Below are positions 1 to 6,302 of a stretch of 13,185 nt of DNA, piece by piece. The notes under the pieces were generated by a model. That model worked only from the letters and a program-made list of their open reading frames with translations. It searched no databases and was not told the DNA's origin. The position numbers were made by a program, and so were the translations under genes. Position 1 is the first letter of the stretch. Each line of letters begins with the position of its first letter. This DNA comes from an uncultured Collinsella sp. GTDB lineage: Bacteria; Actinomycetota; Coriobacteriia; Coriobacteriales; Coriobacteriaceae. Location of the stretch: assembly GCA_900552185.1 (NCBI GenBank), contig URYT01000041.1, positions 1-13,185 on the forward strand, in the 5' to 3' direction.

Positions 1-1531
1 CCAGCTCGTCGGCGCCTTCCTTAAGCGCGTTGGCGAGCAGTGCAGAGGTGCCGGCGCCAGCGCACAGAACCAGAACCCTCAGATCCTTGCCCTTAAGGGC
101 GGACGGAGCTGCGGAGGCCTCAGTGGCAGAAGCGGTCTCGACAACAGGAGCCTCAACGGCGGGGGCGGCAGCGGTCTTGACGGCCTTGGTCTCCTCGGCC
201 TCTTCTTCGGCCAGGGTCTCGGCCTCCTGCTTGCACAGGACGTTGTCGTAGGCCTTGCAGAACGGGTAGTAGATCAAGAAGTCAACGACCAGCAGGACGA
301 CAACCAGGACCAGAGAGATCGGCTGGAAGTTGGTGTCGATGAAGGTGCCGATCGGTCCGGGGAGTGCCCACGGCATGGCATAGATAAAGCCGTTCATGCC
401 CAAAAAGTCGATGAAGAACTTACCAATGAGGACGTTGGCCACGGGGGCAAACAGGAACGGGATCAGGAAGTACGGGTTGAGGATGATGGGCGCGGCGAAC
501 AGCAGCGGCTCGTTGACGGCGAACATCACGGGCACGACAGAGGCTTTGCCGACGGCCTTGAGCTGCTTGGAGCGCATAAAGAGCAGGAAGATGATCGGGA
601 CAATGAACGTGGCGCCGGTGCCGCCGAGTTCGCCGATGTAGTTACCGAAGTTTTCGGTCAGGGCGAGGGCGGGGTGACCGCCGGCCTGCAGCGTGGCGAG
701 GTTGGTGGTGATGTTGCCAAACAGCGCGGCGTTGAGGGCAGGCTTAACGACCGAGGGGCCGTGGATGCCCATGAACCAGAACAGCGGGATCATGAACCAG
801 ATGAGGGCGAGGCCGGCGTAGGAATCGGCAGCGGCGAACAGCGGGCTCACCAGCGTGGAGATGACGTTGGCAAACGGGACGGCCAAGCAGGTGCGGCAGA
901 TAACGTCGATGACGGCGACAAACAGGATGGAGAAGCTGAAGGCGAAGATGTCGCGGAAGTTCTGGGCGATGGCGCCGGGGACTTCTTTGGGCAGCTTGAT
1001 GGTGATGTCTCGCTTAATGCAGAAGGCATAGATGTTGACCGTGGCAAATGCGGCGACAAAGGAGCTCAGCAGGCCCTTGGTGCCCATGTTGTCGGTAAAG
1101 AACACCGAGACATCGGCGCCGTCGATCTTGGCACTCGTCTGGGTAACGGCCAAGATGAGCATAGCGCACATGGCGGCGACCATGGTGCTCGTGGCGTTGA
1201 TGGCCTTGCCGGCAGGCATGCGGCGGTTCTTGGAGCCGGTCAGCGCGCTTGCGGTGGTGCCGGCGACCATGATGCCCACGACGCCCATCGTGAAGTTGTA
1301 AACCTTGTTGCAGAAGTTCACGACGTCGACGTTCCACCAGTCGGGCAGCGTAAAGCCGCCGACCGTGGCGACAACGCCCGGCAGGGTCGAAATAAGCAGG
1401 AAGACAGAAGAAGACAGGATAATGGGCATTGCTGCCAAAAAGCCGTCTTTAATGGCCTGAAGGTAGATGTTCTTAGAGACCTTGTCGAAGTACGGCTGAC
1501 CTTTCTCCAAGAACTTAACGATCGATTCCAT
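1..1531 (-). CDS. lacE: Lactose-family PTS transporter, EIICB component (C-terminus cut by window edge)
   Basis: This is a membrane permease fused to its phosphotransfer domain, which takes up lactose or a related beta-galactoside and phosphorylates it at C6. The first 510 residues are present. The N-terminus (MESIVKFLEKGQPYFDKVS) is the usual start of lactose-family EIIC. Multiple hydrophobic segments follow, with MGIHGPSVV around His257 and FAVNEPLLFAAP around Glu341, both conserved in EIIC. An Ala/Glu-rich linker leads into EIIB, whose phospho-acceptor Cys490 lies in VLVLCAGAGTSALLANAL. Roughly 80 residues are missing compared with the paralogue at 6303-8078. The start is supported by GAGGAG eight bases upstream. 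It is the second cistron after lacG (1708-3150), separated by 176 bp with a large hairpin. Family is certain. Substrate is inferred from the neighbours, and a cellobiose-type substrate cannot be excluded from the permease alone. Confidence 0.95.
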   Translation of the reverse strand, partial: MESIVKFLEKGQPYFDKVSKNIYLQAIKDGFLAAMPIILSSSVFLLISTLPGVVATVGGFTLPDWWNVDVVNFCNKVYNFTMGVVGIMVAGTTASALTGSKNRRMPAGKAINATSTMVAAMCAMLILAVTQTSAKIDGADVSVFFTDNMGTKGLLSSFVAAFATVNIYAFCIKRDITIKLPKEVPGAIAQNFRDIFAFSFSILFVAVIDVICRTCLAVPFANVISTLVSPLFAAADSYAGLALIWFMIPLFWFMGIHGPSVVKPALNAALFGNITTNLATLQAGGHPALALTENFGNYIGELGGTGATFIVPIIFLLFMRSKQLKAVGKASVVPVMFAVNEPLLFAAPIILNPYFLIPFLFAPVANVLIGKFFIDFLGMNGFIYAMPWALPGPIGTFIDTNFQPISLVLVVVLLVVDFLIYYPFCKAYDNVLCKQEAETLAEEEAEETKAVKTAAAPAVEAPVVETASATEASAAPSALKGKDLRVLVLCAGAGTSALLANALKEGADEL

Positions 1532-1639
1532 AGTTCACGCTCCTCTTTGCATGAAATCTTAATGGCATGGACGTTGAAAACCTATATGGTCTCCCGCTTG
1601 CTAAAAGCCCGGGTGCAGGCGGGGCCGGTCCCAGGGGGA

Positions 1640-1686
1640 GAGAGGGGAGCGGCTGGGTTTGTATCGCATAGGGCCGCTCCCTTCTC
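1640..1686 (-). other. Intercistronic hairpin between lacG and EIICB
   Basis: Arms at 1640-1653 and 1673-1686 can pair over 14 positions with one mismatch on the transcribed minus-strand RNA. The core is a perfect 9-bp match (GGGAGCGGC/GCCGCTCCC) around a 19-base loop. No T-run follows on the minus strand, so it is not a classical intrinsic terminator. It more likely processes, protects or partly attenuates the transcript between the hydrolase and permease cistrons. Confidence 0.6.
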
Positions 1687-1707
1687 GGGGGAAAGCGAGG
1701 CGATGCG

Positions 1708-3150
1708 CTACTGCGCGTCCGCCATAGTGTCGGCGAGCTCCTTGTACCAGAGTGCCGACTGCTTGATGTAGCGTTTTTGCGTGTCGAAGTCGATGTAGAA
1801 CAGGCCGTAGCGCTTGTTATAGCCATTGGCCCACGAGAACTGGTCCTGCAGGCTCCAGATAAAGTAGCCCTGGACGTCGACGCCCTCGGCGCGCGCCTGG
1901 AGCACCTTCTCCATGTGCTGGTCGACAAAGTCGATGCGCTCGGGATCGGCGACGATGCCGTTTGCGTCGGGCTCGGGGTCCTTGTGGCCCAGGCCGTTTT
2001 CGGTGATATAGATGACGGGGAGGTTGGGATAGGTGGCGCTGATGTGCTTGAGCGTGTCGTAGAGGCCTTGCGGGTAGATGAGCCAATCCCAGTCGGTGGT
2101 GGGGATACCCGGCATATCGACCTGCTGCCCGACGCCCTTAAACTTAAAGCACGAGGTGCCCTTGTCTCCGGTGCCGTTAAAGCTGTTGGTTGACTTGCCA
2201 TCGTAGGCGGCGATAAACGCCGACTGATAGTAGTTGAGGCCGAACATATCGTTGCGGGGCGCCGCCTTGGCGAGCTCCTCCATGTCGCTGTCCTCAACCG
2301 TAAGTGTGGCGTTGTTGGCACGCAGAATCTCGTTGATGAGTGAGAGGGTGCGCGCGGAGTAGTGACCCAGGAAGGCGCCGTCCATGATGAAGTCGGTGTA
2401 GAAGGCGTTGTACAGGTCGGCGGCGTGCTGGTCGGCGGGCGAGTCGGTGGCAGGATATGCCGGCGTCAGGACGTTGACCATGCCAATGCGTCCGCCCAGG
2501 TGCTCGGTCTCGTCAAGATCCTTATACAGGTTGACGGCGCGGGCGTGGGCAACGAGCTCGTTGTGCTGGCTCTGGATGCCGCTCGTCACATCAAAGTGAT
2601 GGTTGGGCGGGAAGTTGCCTTGGATGTATTGGGAGTGCGAGAGGCTGATGAGCTCGTTGATGGTGAACCAATTCTTGACCTCGCGGAACTCGCGGAAGCA
2701 GAACTCGGCATAGCGCACATAGGCGTCGACGGTCTTGCGGTTGAGCCAGTCGCCCTGGTTGAACAGGGCGGCGGGGGAGTCAAAGTGATGCAGGGACACA
2801 TAGGGCTCGACGCCATACTTTTTGCAGCAGGCGAACAGCTCGTGGTAGTGCTTAACGCCCTCGGCGAGGGGTTCGGCATCGTCGCCGTTGGGGAAGATGC
2901 GGGTCCAGGCGATGGACACACGAATGGCGTTGAGTCCATGCTCGGCAGAAAGGCGGATATCCTCCTCGTAGCGGTTGTAGAAATCACTGGCCGGGTCGGG
3001 CAAAAAGCGACCCTGGGCGACAAGGTAATCGTCCCACATGGTCTTACCCTTGCCTGCCACCTTCGTGGAACCTTCCGTTTGATACGCGGCGGTTGCGGCG
3101 CCCCAAACAAAGCCCTTCGGCAGCTGCTGTACGCGGTTTAGCAAAGACAT
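1708..3150 (-). CDS. lacG: 6-phospho-beta-galactosidase (GH1), first copy
   Basis: This cytoplasmic retaining glycosidase cleaves lactose-6-phosphate to glucose and galactose-6-phosphate. The 480-residue length fits GH1. The N-terminus LPKGFVWGAATAAYQTEGS is the GH1 signature. The acid/base is Glu166 in WFTINELISLS and the nucleophile Glu384 in YITENGLGHKDP. The C-terminal phosphate-binding set appears in QFSWANGYNKRYG as Ser439, Lys446 and Tyr448, with the same spacing as Ser428/Lys435/Tyr437 of lactococcal LacG; this favours a phospho-sugar substrate. I chose the ATG at 3150. GAGAGG lies nine bases upstream of it but only three to four bases from the in-frame ATG at 3156. The acid/base motif is NEL, where the second copy has NEI. 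It is the first gene of a minus-strand operon with the EIICB at 1-1531. A 6-phospho-beta-glucosidase role is the main alternative. Confidence 0.93.
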   Translation of the reverse strand: MSLLNRVQQLPKGFVWGAATAAYQTEGSTKVAGKGKTMWDDYLVAQGRFLPDPASDFYNRYEEDIRLSAEHGLNAIRVSIAWTRIFPNGDDAEPLAEGVKHYHELFACCKKYGVEPYVSLHHFDSPAALFNQGDWLNRKTVDAYVRYAEFCFREFREVKNWFTINELISLSHSQYIQGNFPPNHHFDVTSGIQSQHNELVAHARAVNLYKDLDETEHLGGRIGMVNVLTPAYPATDSPADQHAADLYNAFYTDFIMDGAFLGHYSARTLSLINEILRANNATLTVEDSDMEELAKAAPRNDMFGLNYYQSAFIAAYDGKSTNSFNGTGDKGTSCFKFKGVGQQVDMPGIPTTDWDWLIYPQGLYDTLKHISATYPNLPVIYITENGLGHKDPEPDANGIVADPERIDFVDQHMEKVLQARAEGVDVQGYFIWSLQDQFSWANGYNKRYGLFYIDFDTQKRYIKQSALWYKELADTMADAQ

Positions 3151-3258
3151 ATGCATACACCCTCTCGTCTCGCTGTTCGATATTGTGCGTTTGCGCTCAG
3201 GAGGCTCCCTGGTTAGCGTTCAGCGGTGAAAAAGCCCGATAAACACTATCTTAAAATG

Positions 3259-3264
3259 ATTAGA
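3259..3264 (-). promoter_or_regulatory. Possible -10 box of the lacG-EIICB operon
   Basis: The minus strand reads TCTAAT here, a five-of-six match to TATAAT, about 110 bases upstream of lacG. No good -35 box sits at the expected distance. The expected -35/spacer region is covered by the operator-like site at 3271-3286, which would suit repression by promoter occlusion. Confidence 0.35.
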
Positions 3265-3270
3265 ACCAAA

Positions 3271-3286
3271 ATGAGCACGTGAACAT
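3271..3286. promoter_or_regulatory. LacI-type operator-like site 1a
   Basis: The sequence is atgagcac|gtgaacat, an imperfect 16-bp palindrome centred on CpG, as is typical for LacI-family operators. It starts 22 bp before site 1b, so the two lie on about the same helix face. It sits just upstream of the possible lacG -10 box. The likely ligand is the divergent LacI-family protein at 3501-4529. Confidence 0.65.
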
Positions 3287-3292
3287 TTGACA

Positions 3293-3308
3293 ATGAGCAC
3301 GTTAACAT
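3293..3308. promoter_or_regulatory. LacI-type operator-like site 1b
   Basis: The sequence is atgagcac|gttaacat, 15 of 16 bases identical to site 1a. It differs from site 2b of the second module (8261-8276) only at three adjacent positions (agc against gca). Confidence 0.65.
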
Positions 3309-3383
3309 CCGGCTGGGATGTATAGAAACAAAACAACTTCAAACAGCCGCGAACGGTTGTATTTGTTCGGTAAGCGGTTTTGA

Positions 3384-3413
3384 TTGACAGAAGTTTTCAT
3401 GTTGTGGTATATG
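3384..3413 (+). promoter_or_regulatory. Promoter of the first LacI-family regulator
   Basis: A perfect TTGACA at 3384-3389 is followed after 18 bases by TATATG at 3408-3413, a four-of-six -10 match. Transcription would begin near 3420. Operator-like site 1c then begins within the first few transcribed bases, which suits autorepression. Confidence 0.55.
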
Positions 3414-3424
3414 GCTCGGGTATC

Positions 3425-3440
3425 ATGAGCACGTTATCAA
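3425..3440. promoter_or_regulatory. LacI-type operator-like site 1c
   Basis: The sequence is atgagcac|gttatcaa. The left half is identical to sites 1a and 1b; the right half is degenerate. It lies directly downstream of the regulator's promoter and before its start codon, a position for autoregulation. Confidence 0.55.
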
Positions 3441-3500
3441 TGTATGTACGATGCGCCATGGGCGCGGGGAATAGTTGGGAAGCAGGTTAGCGTGGAAGGC

Positions 3501-4529
3501 ATGGATCAGCAGACAAGGAATGGTCGTTCGGCGAGCGCGGCAGAGGTTGCGGCGCTCGCTGGCGTGAGCCGCCAGACTGTGTCTCGCGTGGTCAACGGTA
3601 TGCCCAACGTGACGGAAAAGACGCGCAAGCGTGTGCTGGCCGCCATGGAAGAGCTGGGCTTTCGTCCCAATTTTGCTGGAGCGGCGTTGCGCGGCGGGTC
3701 GTATCGTTCTATTGGCCTGTGCATGTACAACATCACACGTGTCGGTAACCTGGCGACGCTCGAGGGTATCATGCAAGCGGCGCGCGAGCACGATTTTGCC
3801 GTCACTATGATCGAGATGGGCGGCGACAAGCCCTATGCACTTGCCGATGCCTCGCGCCGCATGGTCGAGCGACCCGTCGACGGCATGATTCTCAACATGA
3901 ACCGCATGGCTCCCGATTTTGAGGAGTTTGTTCCCCAGCCGGGAGTGCGAACGGTCATCCTGTCCATGTATGCGCATCCGCGCTGCACGACGATCGACTC
4001 CGACCAGTATGGTTCGTGCGAGCTGTTGACCAATTATCTGCTGGAACATGGTCACTCGAATATGCGGTTTGTGGCGGGTCCGGAAAACTCGATTTCCTCG
4101 CGTTTTCGTGAGGCCGGTTGGCGCGATACGCTGGGTCGTGCTCATGTCGATGCCGCTCCGATGCTGCGTGGCGATTGGAGTGCGGACAGTGGGTACGCCA
4201 TGGGCGAGCGGATTGCGGCCGAGGTGCTTGCCGGCGGGTCGCAGGCGCCGACTGCCGTGCTTGCGGCAAATGACCAGATGGCGCTGGGCGTTATCGCCGC
4301 GCTCGAGAACGCGGGCCTGTCCGTGCCCGACGACGTGAGCGTGGTTGGTATCGACGACGCACTCGAGGGACTTGTTCCTCACAATCGACTGACGACGCTG
4401 CGATTTGATTTGCGCGGTGTCGGTAAGCTTGCGTTTGAGGCGGCGATTGGAGAGAGCTCGTCTATCGAGGCGATTCATGTGCCGAGTACGCTGGTCGAAC
4501 GCTCGACTGTTAGGGACATACGGGGTTAG
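3501..4529 (+). CDS. LacI-family transcriptional repressor, first module
   Basis: This sugar-responsive DNA-binding regulator probably controls the divergent lacG-EIICB operon and itself. An N-terminal helix-turn-helix reads SAAEVAALAGVSRQTVSRVV, with recognition-helix residues Arg24, Gln25 and Arg29 (the LacI 17/18/22 positions). The hinge FRPNFAGAALRGG follows, then a periplasmic-binding-protein-like effector domain with AVLAANDQMALGVIAALE and VPDDVSVVGIDDALEG. At 342 residues it lacks an obvious LacI-type tetramerisation tail. Three in-frame starts exist. ATG 3444 has no ribosome site, GTG 3492 follows AGCAGG by five bases, and ATG 3501 follows GGA by four. I chose 3501 because the helix-turn-helix then starts at a normal distance, but GTG 3492 is possible. 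It is a clear paralogue of the regulator at 8436-9440. The inducer is not visible; galactose-6-phosphate or another phospho-sugar is a guess. Confidence 0.9.
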   Translation: MDQQTRNGRSASAAEVAALAGVSRQTVSRVVNGMPNVTEKTRKRVLAAMEELGFRPNFAGAALRGGSYRSIGLCMYNITRVGNLATLEGIMQAAREHDFAVTMIEMGGDKPYALADASRRMVERPVDGMILNMNRMAPDFEEFVPQPGVRTVILSMYAHPRCTTIDSDQYGSCELLTNYLLEHGHSNMRFVAGPENSISSRFREAGWRDTLGRAHVDAAPMLRGDWSADSGYAMGERIAAEVLAGGSQAPTAVLAANDQMALGVIAALENAGLSVPDDVSVVGIDDALEGLVPHNRLTTLRFDLRGVGKLAFEAAIGESSSIEAIHVPSTLVERSTVRDIRG

Positions 4530-4539
4530 GTCCTACTCC

Positions 4540-4685
4540 GTTTGTCTCGATTTGTAACAGGTAGACGGTCAAAAGCGGGCTACGTGTTACAGATTTAGAT
4601 TCTTCGGAAAGAGCAATCCTGTTCGTCTCAATCTGTAACAGCTAGGACCAAAAAACTCGGCTAGATGTTACAGATCGAGACAAAC
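4540..4685. repeat. Cluster of four alternating inverted repeats (REP-like intergenic element)
   Basis: A roughly 20-bp unit ending in TGTAACA occurs four times in alternating orientation. The copies are plus at 4540-4559, minus and shorter at 4585-4599, plus at 4621-4640, and minus at 4666-4685. The outermost two match over 19 of 20 bases when one is inverted. The 4621-4645 and 4661-4685 arms pair over 22 of 25 positions around a 15-base loop. There is no T-run, so an intrinsic terminator is unlikely, although it lies just after the lacI stop. The arrangement resembles a bacterial REP/BIME-type repeat. It could act in transcript 3'-end protection. Confidence 0.75.
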
Positions 4686-4701
4686 GGCTCCCGACCAGCC
4701 C

Positions 4702-4751
4702 AAAAACAAAAAGACCGGGGGCGGCGCGCCGTGTGACGTGCCGCCCCCGGC
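4702..4751 (-). terminator. Intrinsic terminator of the EIICB-lacG operon
   Basis: Read on the minus strand, an 11-bp perfect GC stem (CCGGGGGCGGC paired with GCCGCCCCCGG, plus-strand arms 4715-4725 and 4740-4750) is followed by TCTTTTTGTTTTT. It lies about 46 bases after the lacG stop. Confidence 0.92.
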
Positions 4752-4796
4752 TGAGAAATGGGGACAGGTTGTGTGAGCGGGCAACCCCGCCAGCCA

Positions 4797-6236
4797 CTAG
4801 TCCAGACGACGGGTCTGCGCCACGTGCTTGTACCAGTAGGCGCTTGCCTTGGGCGTGCGCTTCTGGGTTTCAAAGTCAACGTAAAAGAAGCCGTAACGCT
4901 TGTTGTAGCCATTGGTCCAGGAGAACTGATCCTGCAGGCTCCACAGGAAGTAGCCGCCCACGTTGACGCCCACCTCCATGGCCTTGAGCAGCCAACGCAG
5001 GTGCTGCTCGATGTAGTCGATGCGCGGCTGGTCGTCCACAAAACCGTCCTTGTAGGGGTCCTTGTAGCCCATGCCGTTCTCGGTGATGAAAATCTGCTTG
5101 TAGTTGGGGTAGCGCTGCTTAATGTAGACGAGCAGATCGAACAGGCCCTCGGGATAGATGATCCAGTCCCAGTCGGTGGTGGGGATGCCAGGCTTGTTCA
5201 CATGCTCGCCAATACCCTTAACGCGCCAGCGGCCAGTGCCCTTCTCGCCCGTACCGTTGTGGTGCAGGTCGTTCTCGCCGTCGTAAGCCTTCAAGAAGCG
5301 GCACTGGTAGTTGTTAACGCCCAGGTAGTCGTTGTAGAGCGCGGCCTCGCGCATGATTTCCAGATCCTCGTCTAGGATCTCGATGGTGCCGCCCGAGACG
5401 GCAGCCAGGCGGTTGGCGCACTCGAGGGTGTCGGGCGCATAGTCGCCGCGGAAGGTGGCGTCGAGCAAGAACTGGTTTTGCAGCACGTGCTCGTTGTTGG
5501 CGGCTTTGATGTCGGCGGGGTCGTTCTCGTTGAGCGGGTACTTAAACTCCAGCGACTGGATGACGCCGATTTTGCCCTTAAAGCCGCCGTTGTGGAAGGC
5601 CAGCACGGCCTTGGCGTGGGCGAGCATCATGTTGTGCTCGCACTGGAAGGCCTCGGCCAGATGCGCCTTGACGCCACCGGGGAAGGTGCCCTCGATGTAG
5701 GTGTTGGAGGCGTCGGCCCAGATCTCGTTAAAGGTGAACCAGTAGGTCACCTGGTCGGCGTACTCCTTAAAGCAGAAGGTGGCAAAGTCCACAAAGGCGT
5801 CGATGGTCTCGCGGTTGAGGAAGTCGCCCTTCTCAAAGAGGGGAAGCGGCGTGTCAAAGTGATGCAGCGTGACGAACGGCTCAACGTGGTGCTTGTGGCA
5901 CTCGGCGAAGAGATCGTGGTAGAACTGGACGCCCTCGGGGTTGATTTCGCCGGTGCCGTTGGGGAAGATGCGGCTCCAGGCGATGGAGAGGCGAATGCCG
6001 TTGATGCCGAACTCCTCGCACAGCTCCAGGTCGACGGGGTACTGGTTGTAGAAGTCCGAAGCGGGATCGGGGGAGAAGCGCCCCTGGGCCTCCAGAAAGT
6101 CGTCCCAGGCAACCTTGCCCTTACCGTGAGTGCGGGTCTCGCCCTCTACCTGGTAGGCAGCGGTGGCGCCGCCAAAGACAAAGTCCTCGGGAAACTGCGC
6201 GGGCGGGTTGGTGACGCTAGCAGGATTAACGGACAT
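4797..6236 (-). CDS. lacG: 6-phospho-beta-galactosidase (GH1), second copy
   Basis: This cytoplasmic GH1 enzyme hydrolyses lactose-6-phosphate or a related phospho-beta-galactoside. It has 479 residues. Visible motifs are FPEDFVFGGATAAYQVEGE near the N-terminus, the acid/base Glu171 in WFTFNEIWADAS, the nucleophile Glu386 in FITENGMGYKDP, and the phosphate-binding Ser439/Lys446/Tyr448 in QFSWTNGYNKRYG. It resembles lactococcal LacG more closely than the first copy does (for example VEPFVTLHHFDTP and the NEI motif). The start at 6236 has only a weak ribosome site (TTGGAT), and the protein has about eight more N-terminal residues than usual. No better in-frame start is visible. It is the promoter-distal gene after EIICB, 66 bases downstream of it, so translation may depend partly on the upstream cistron. 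A strong terminator follows. Confidence 0.94.
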   Translation of the reverse strand: MSVNPASVTNPPAQFPEDFVFGGATAAYQVEGETRTHGKGKVAWDDFLEAQGRFSPDPASDFYNQYPVDLELCEEFGINGIRLSIAWSRIFPNGTGEINPEGVQFYHDLFAECHKHHVEPFVTLHHFDTPLPLFEKGDFLNRETIDAFVDFATFCFKEYADQVTYWFTFNEIWADASNTYIEGTFPGGVKAHLAEAFQCEHNMMLAHAKAVLAFHNGGFKGKIGVIQSLEFKYPLNENDPADIKAANNEHVLQNQFLLDATFRGDYAPDTLECANRLAAVSGGTIEILDEDLEIMREAALYNDYLGVNNYQCRFLKAYDGENDLHHNGTGEKGTGRWRVKGIGEHVNKPGIPTTDWDWIIYPEGLFDLLVYIKQRYPNYKQIFITENGMGYKDPYKDGFVDDQPRIDYIEQHLRWLLKAMEVGVNVGGYFLWSLQDQFSWTNGYNKRYGFFYVDFETQKRTPKASAYWYKHVAQTRRLD

Positions 6237-6260
6237 GATGATCCAATCGTCTAAATCGAA

Positions 6261-6292
6261 GGGCCAGCCGGTCTTGGATGGTCGGCTGGCCC
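6261..6292 (-). other. Intercistronic hairpin between EIICB and lacG
   Basis: A perfect 10-bp stem (GGGCCAGCCG paired with CGGCTGGCCC) with a 12-base loop occupies the 66-base gap between the two genes. On the transcribed strand it is followed by TTCGATTT, too weak for a full terminator. Partial attenuation or mRNA protection is likely. Confidence 0.65.
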
Positions 6293-6302
6293 TGGGCGTT
6301 AC

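Noticed and set aside
674..1771. A 365-codon plus-strand open frame opposite the first EIICB gene
   Set aside because: Antisense shadow: low-complexity Gly/Asp/Arg/His composition and no family motif, while the minus strand encodes a clear EIICB.
3154..3156. First ATG of the left lacG as the start codon
   Set aside because: The ribosome site GAGAGG lies only three to four bases before it; the ATG at 3150 has a spacing of nine and a more typical LacG N-terminus.
4540..4685. CRISPR array
   Set aside because: The repeated units alternate in orientation and have irregular spacing; there are only four imperfect copies and no cas genes.
5478..6254. A 258-codon plus-strand open frame opposite the second lacG
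   Set aside because: Antisense shadow rich in Val/Gly/Glu without motifs; the opposite strand has all GH1 catalytic motifs.
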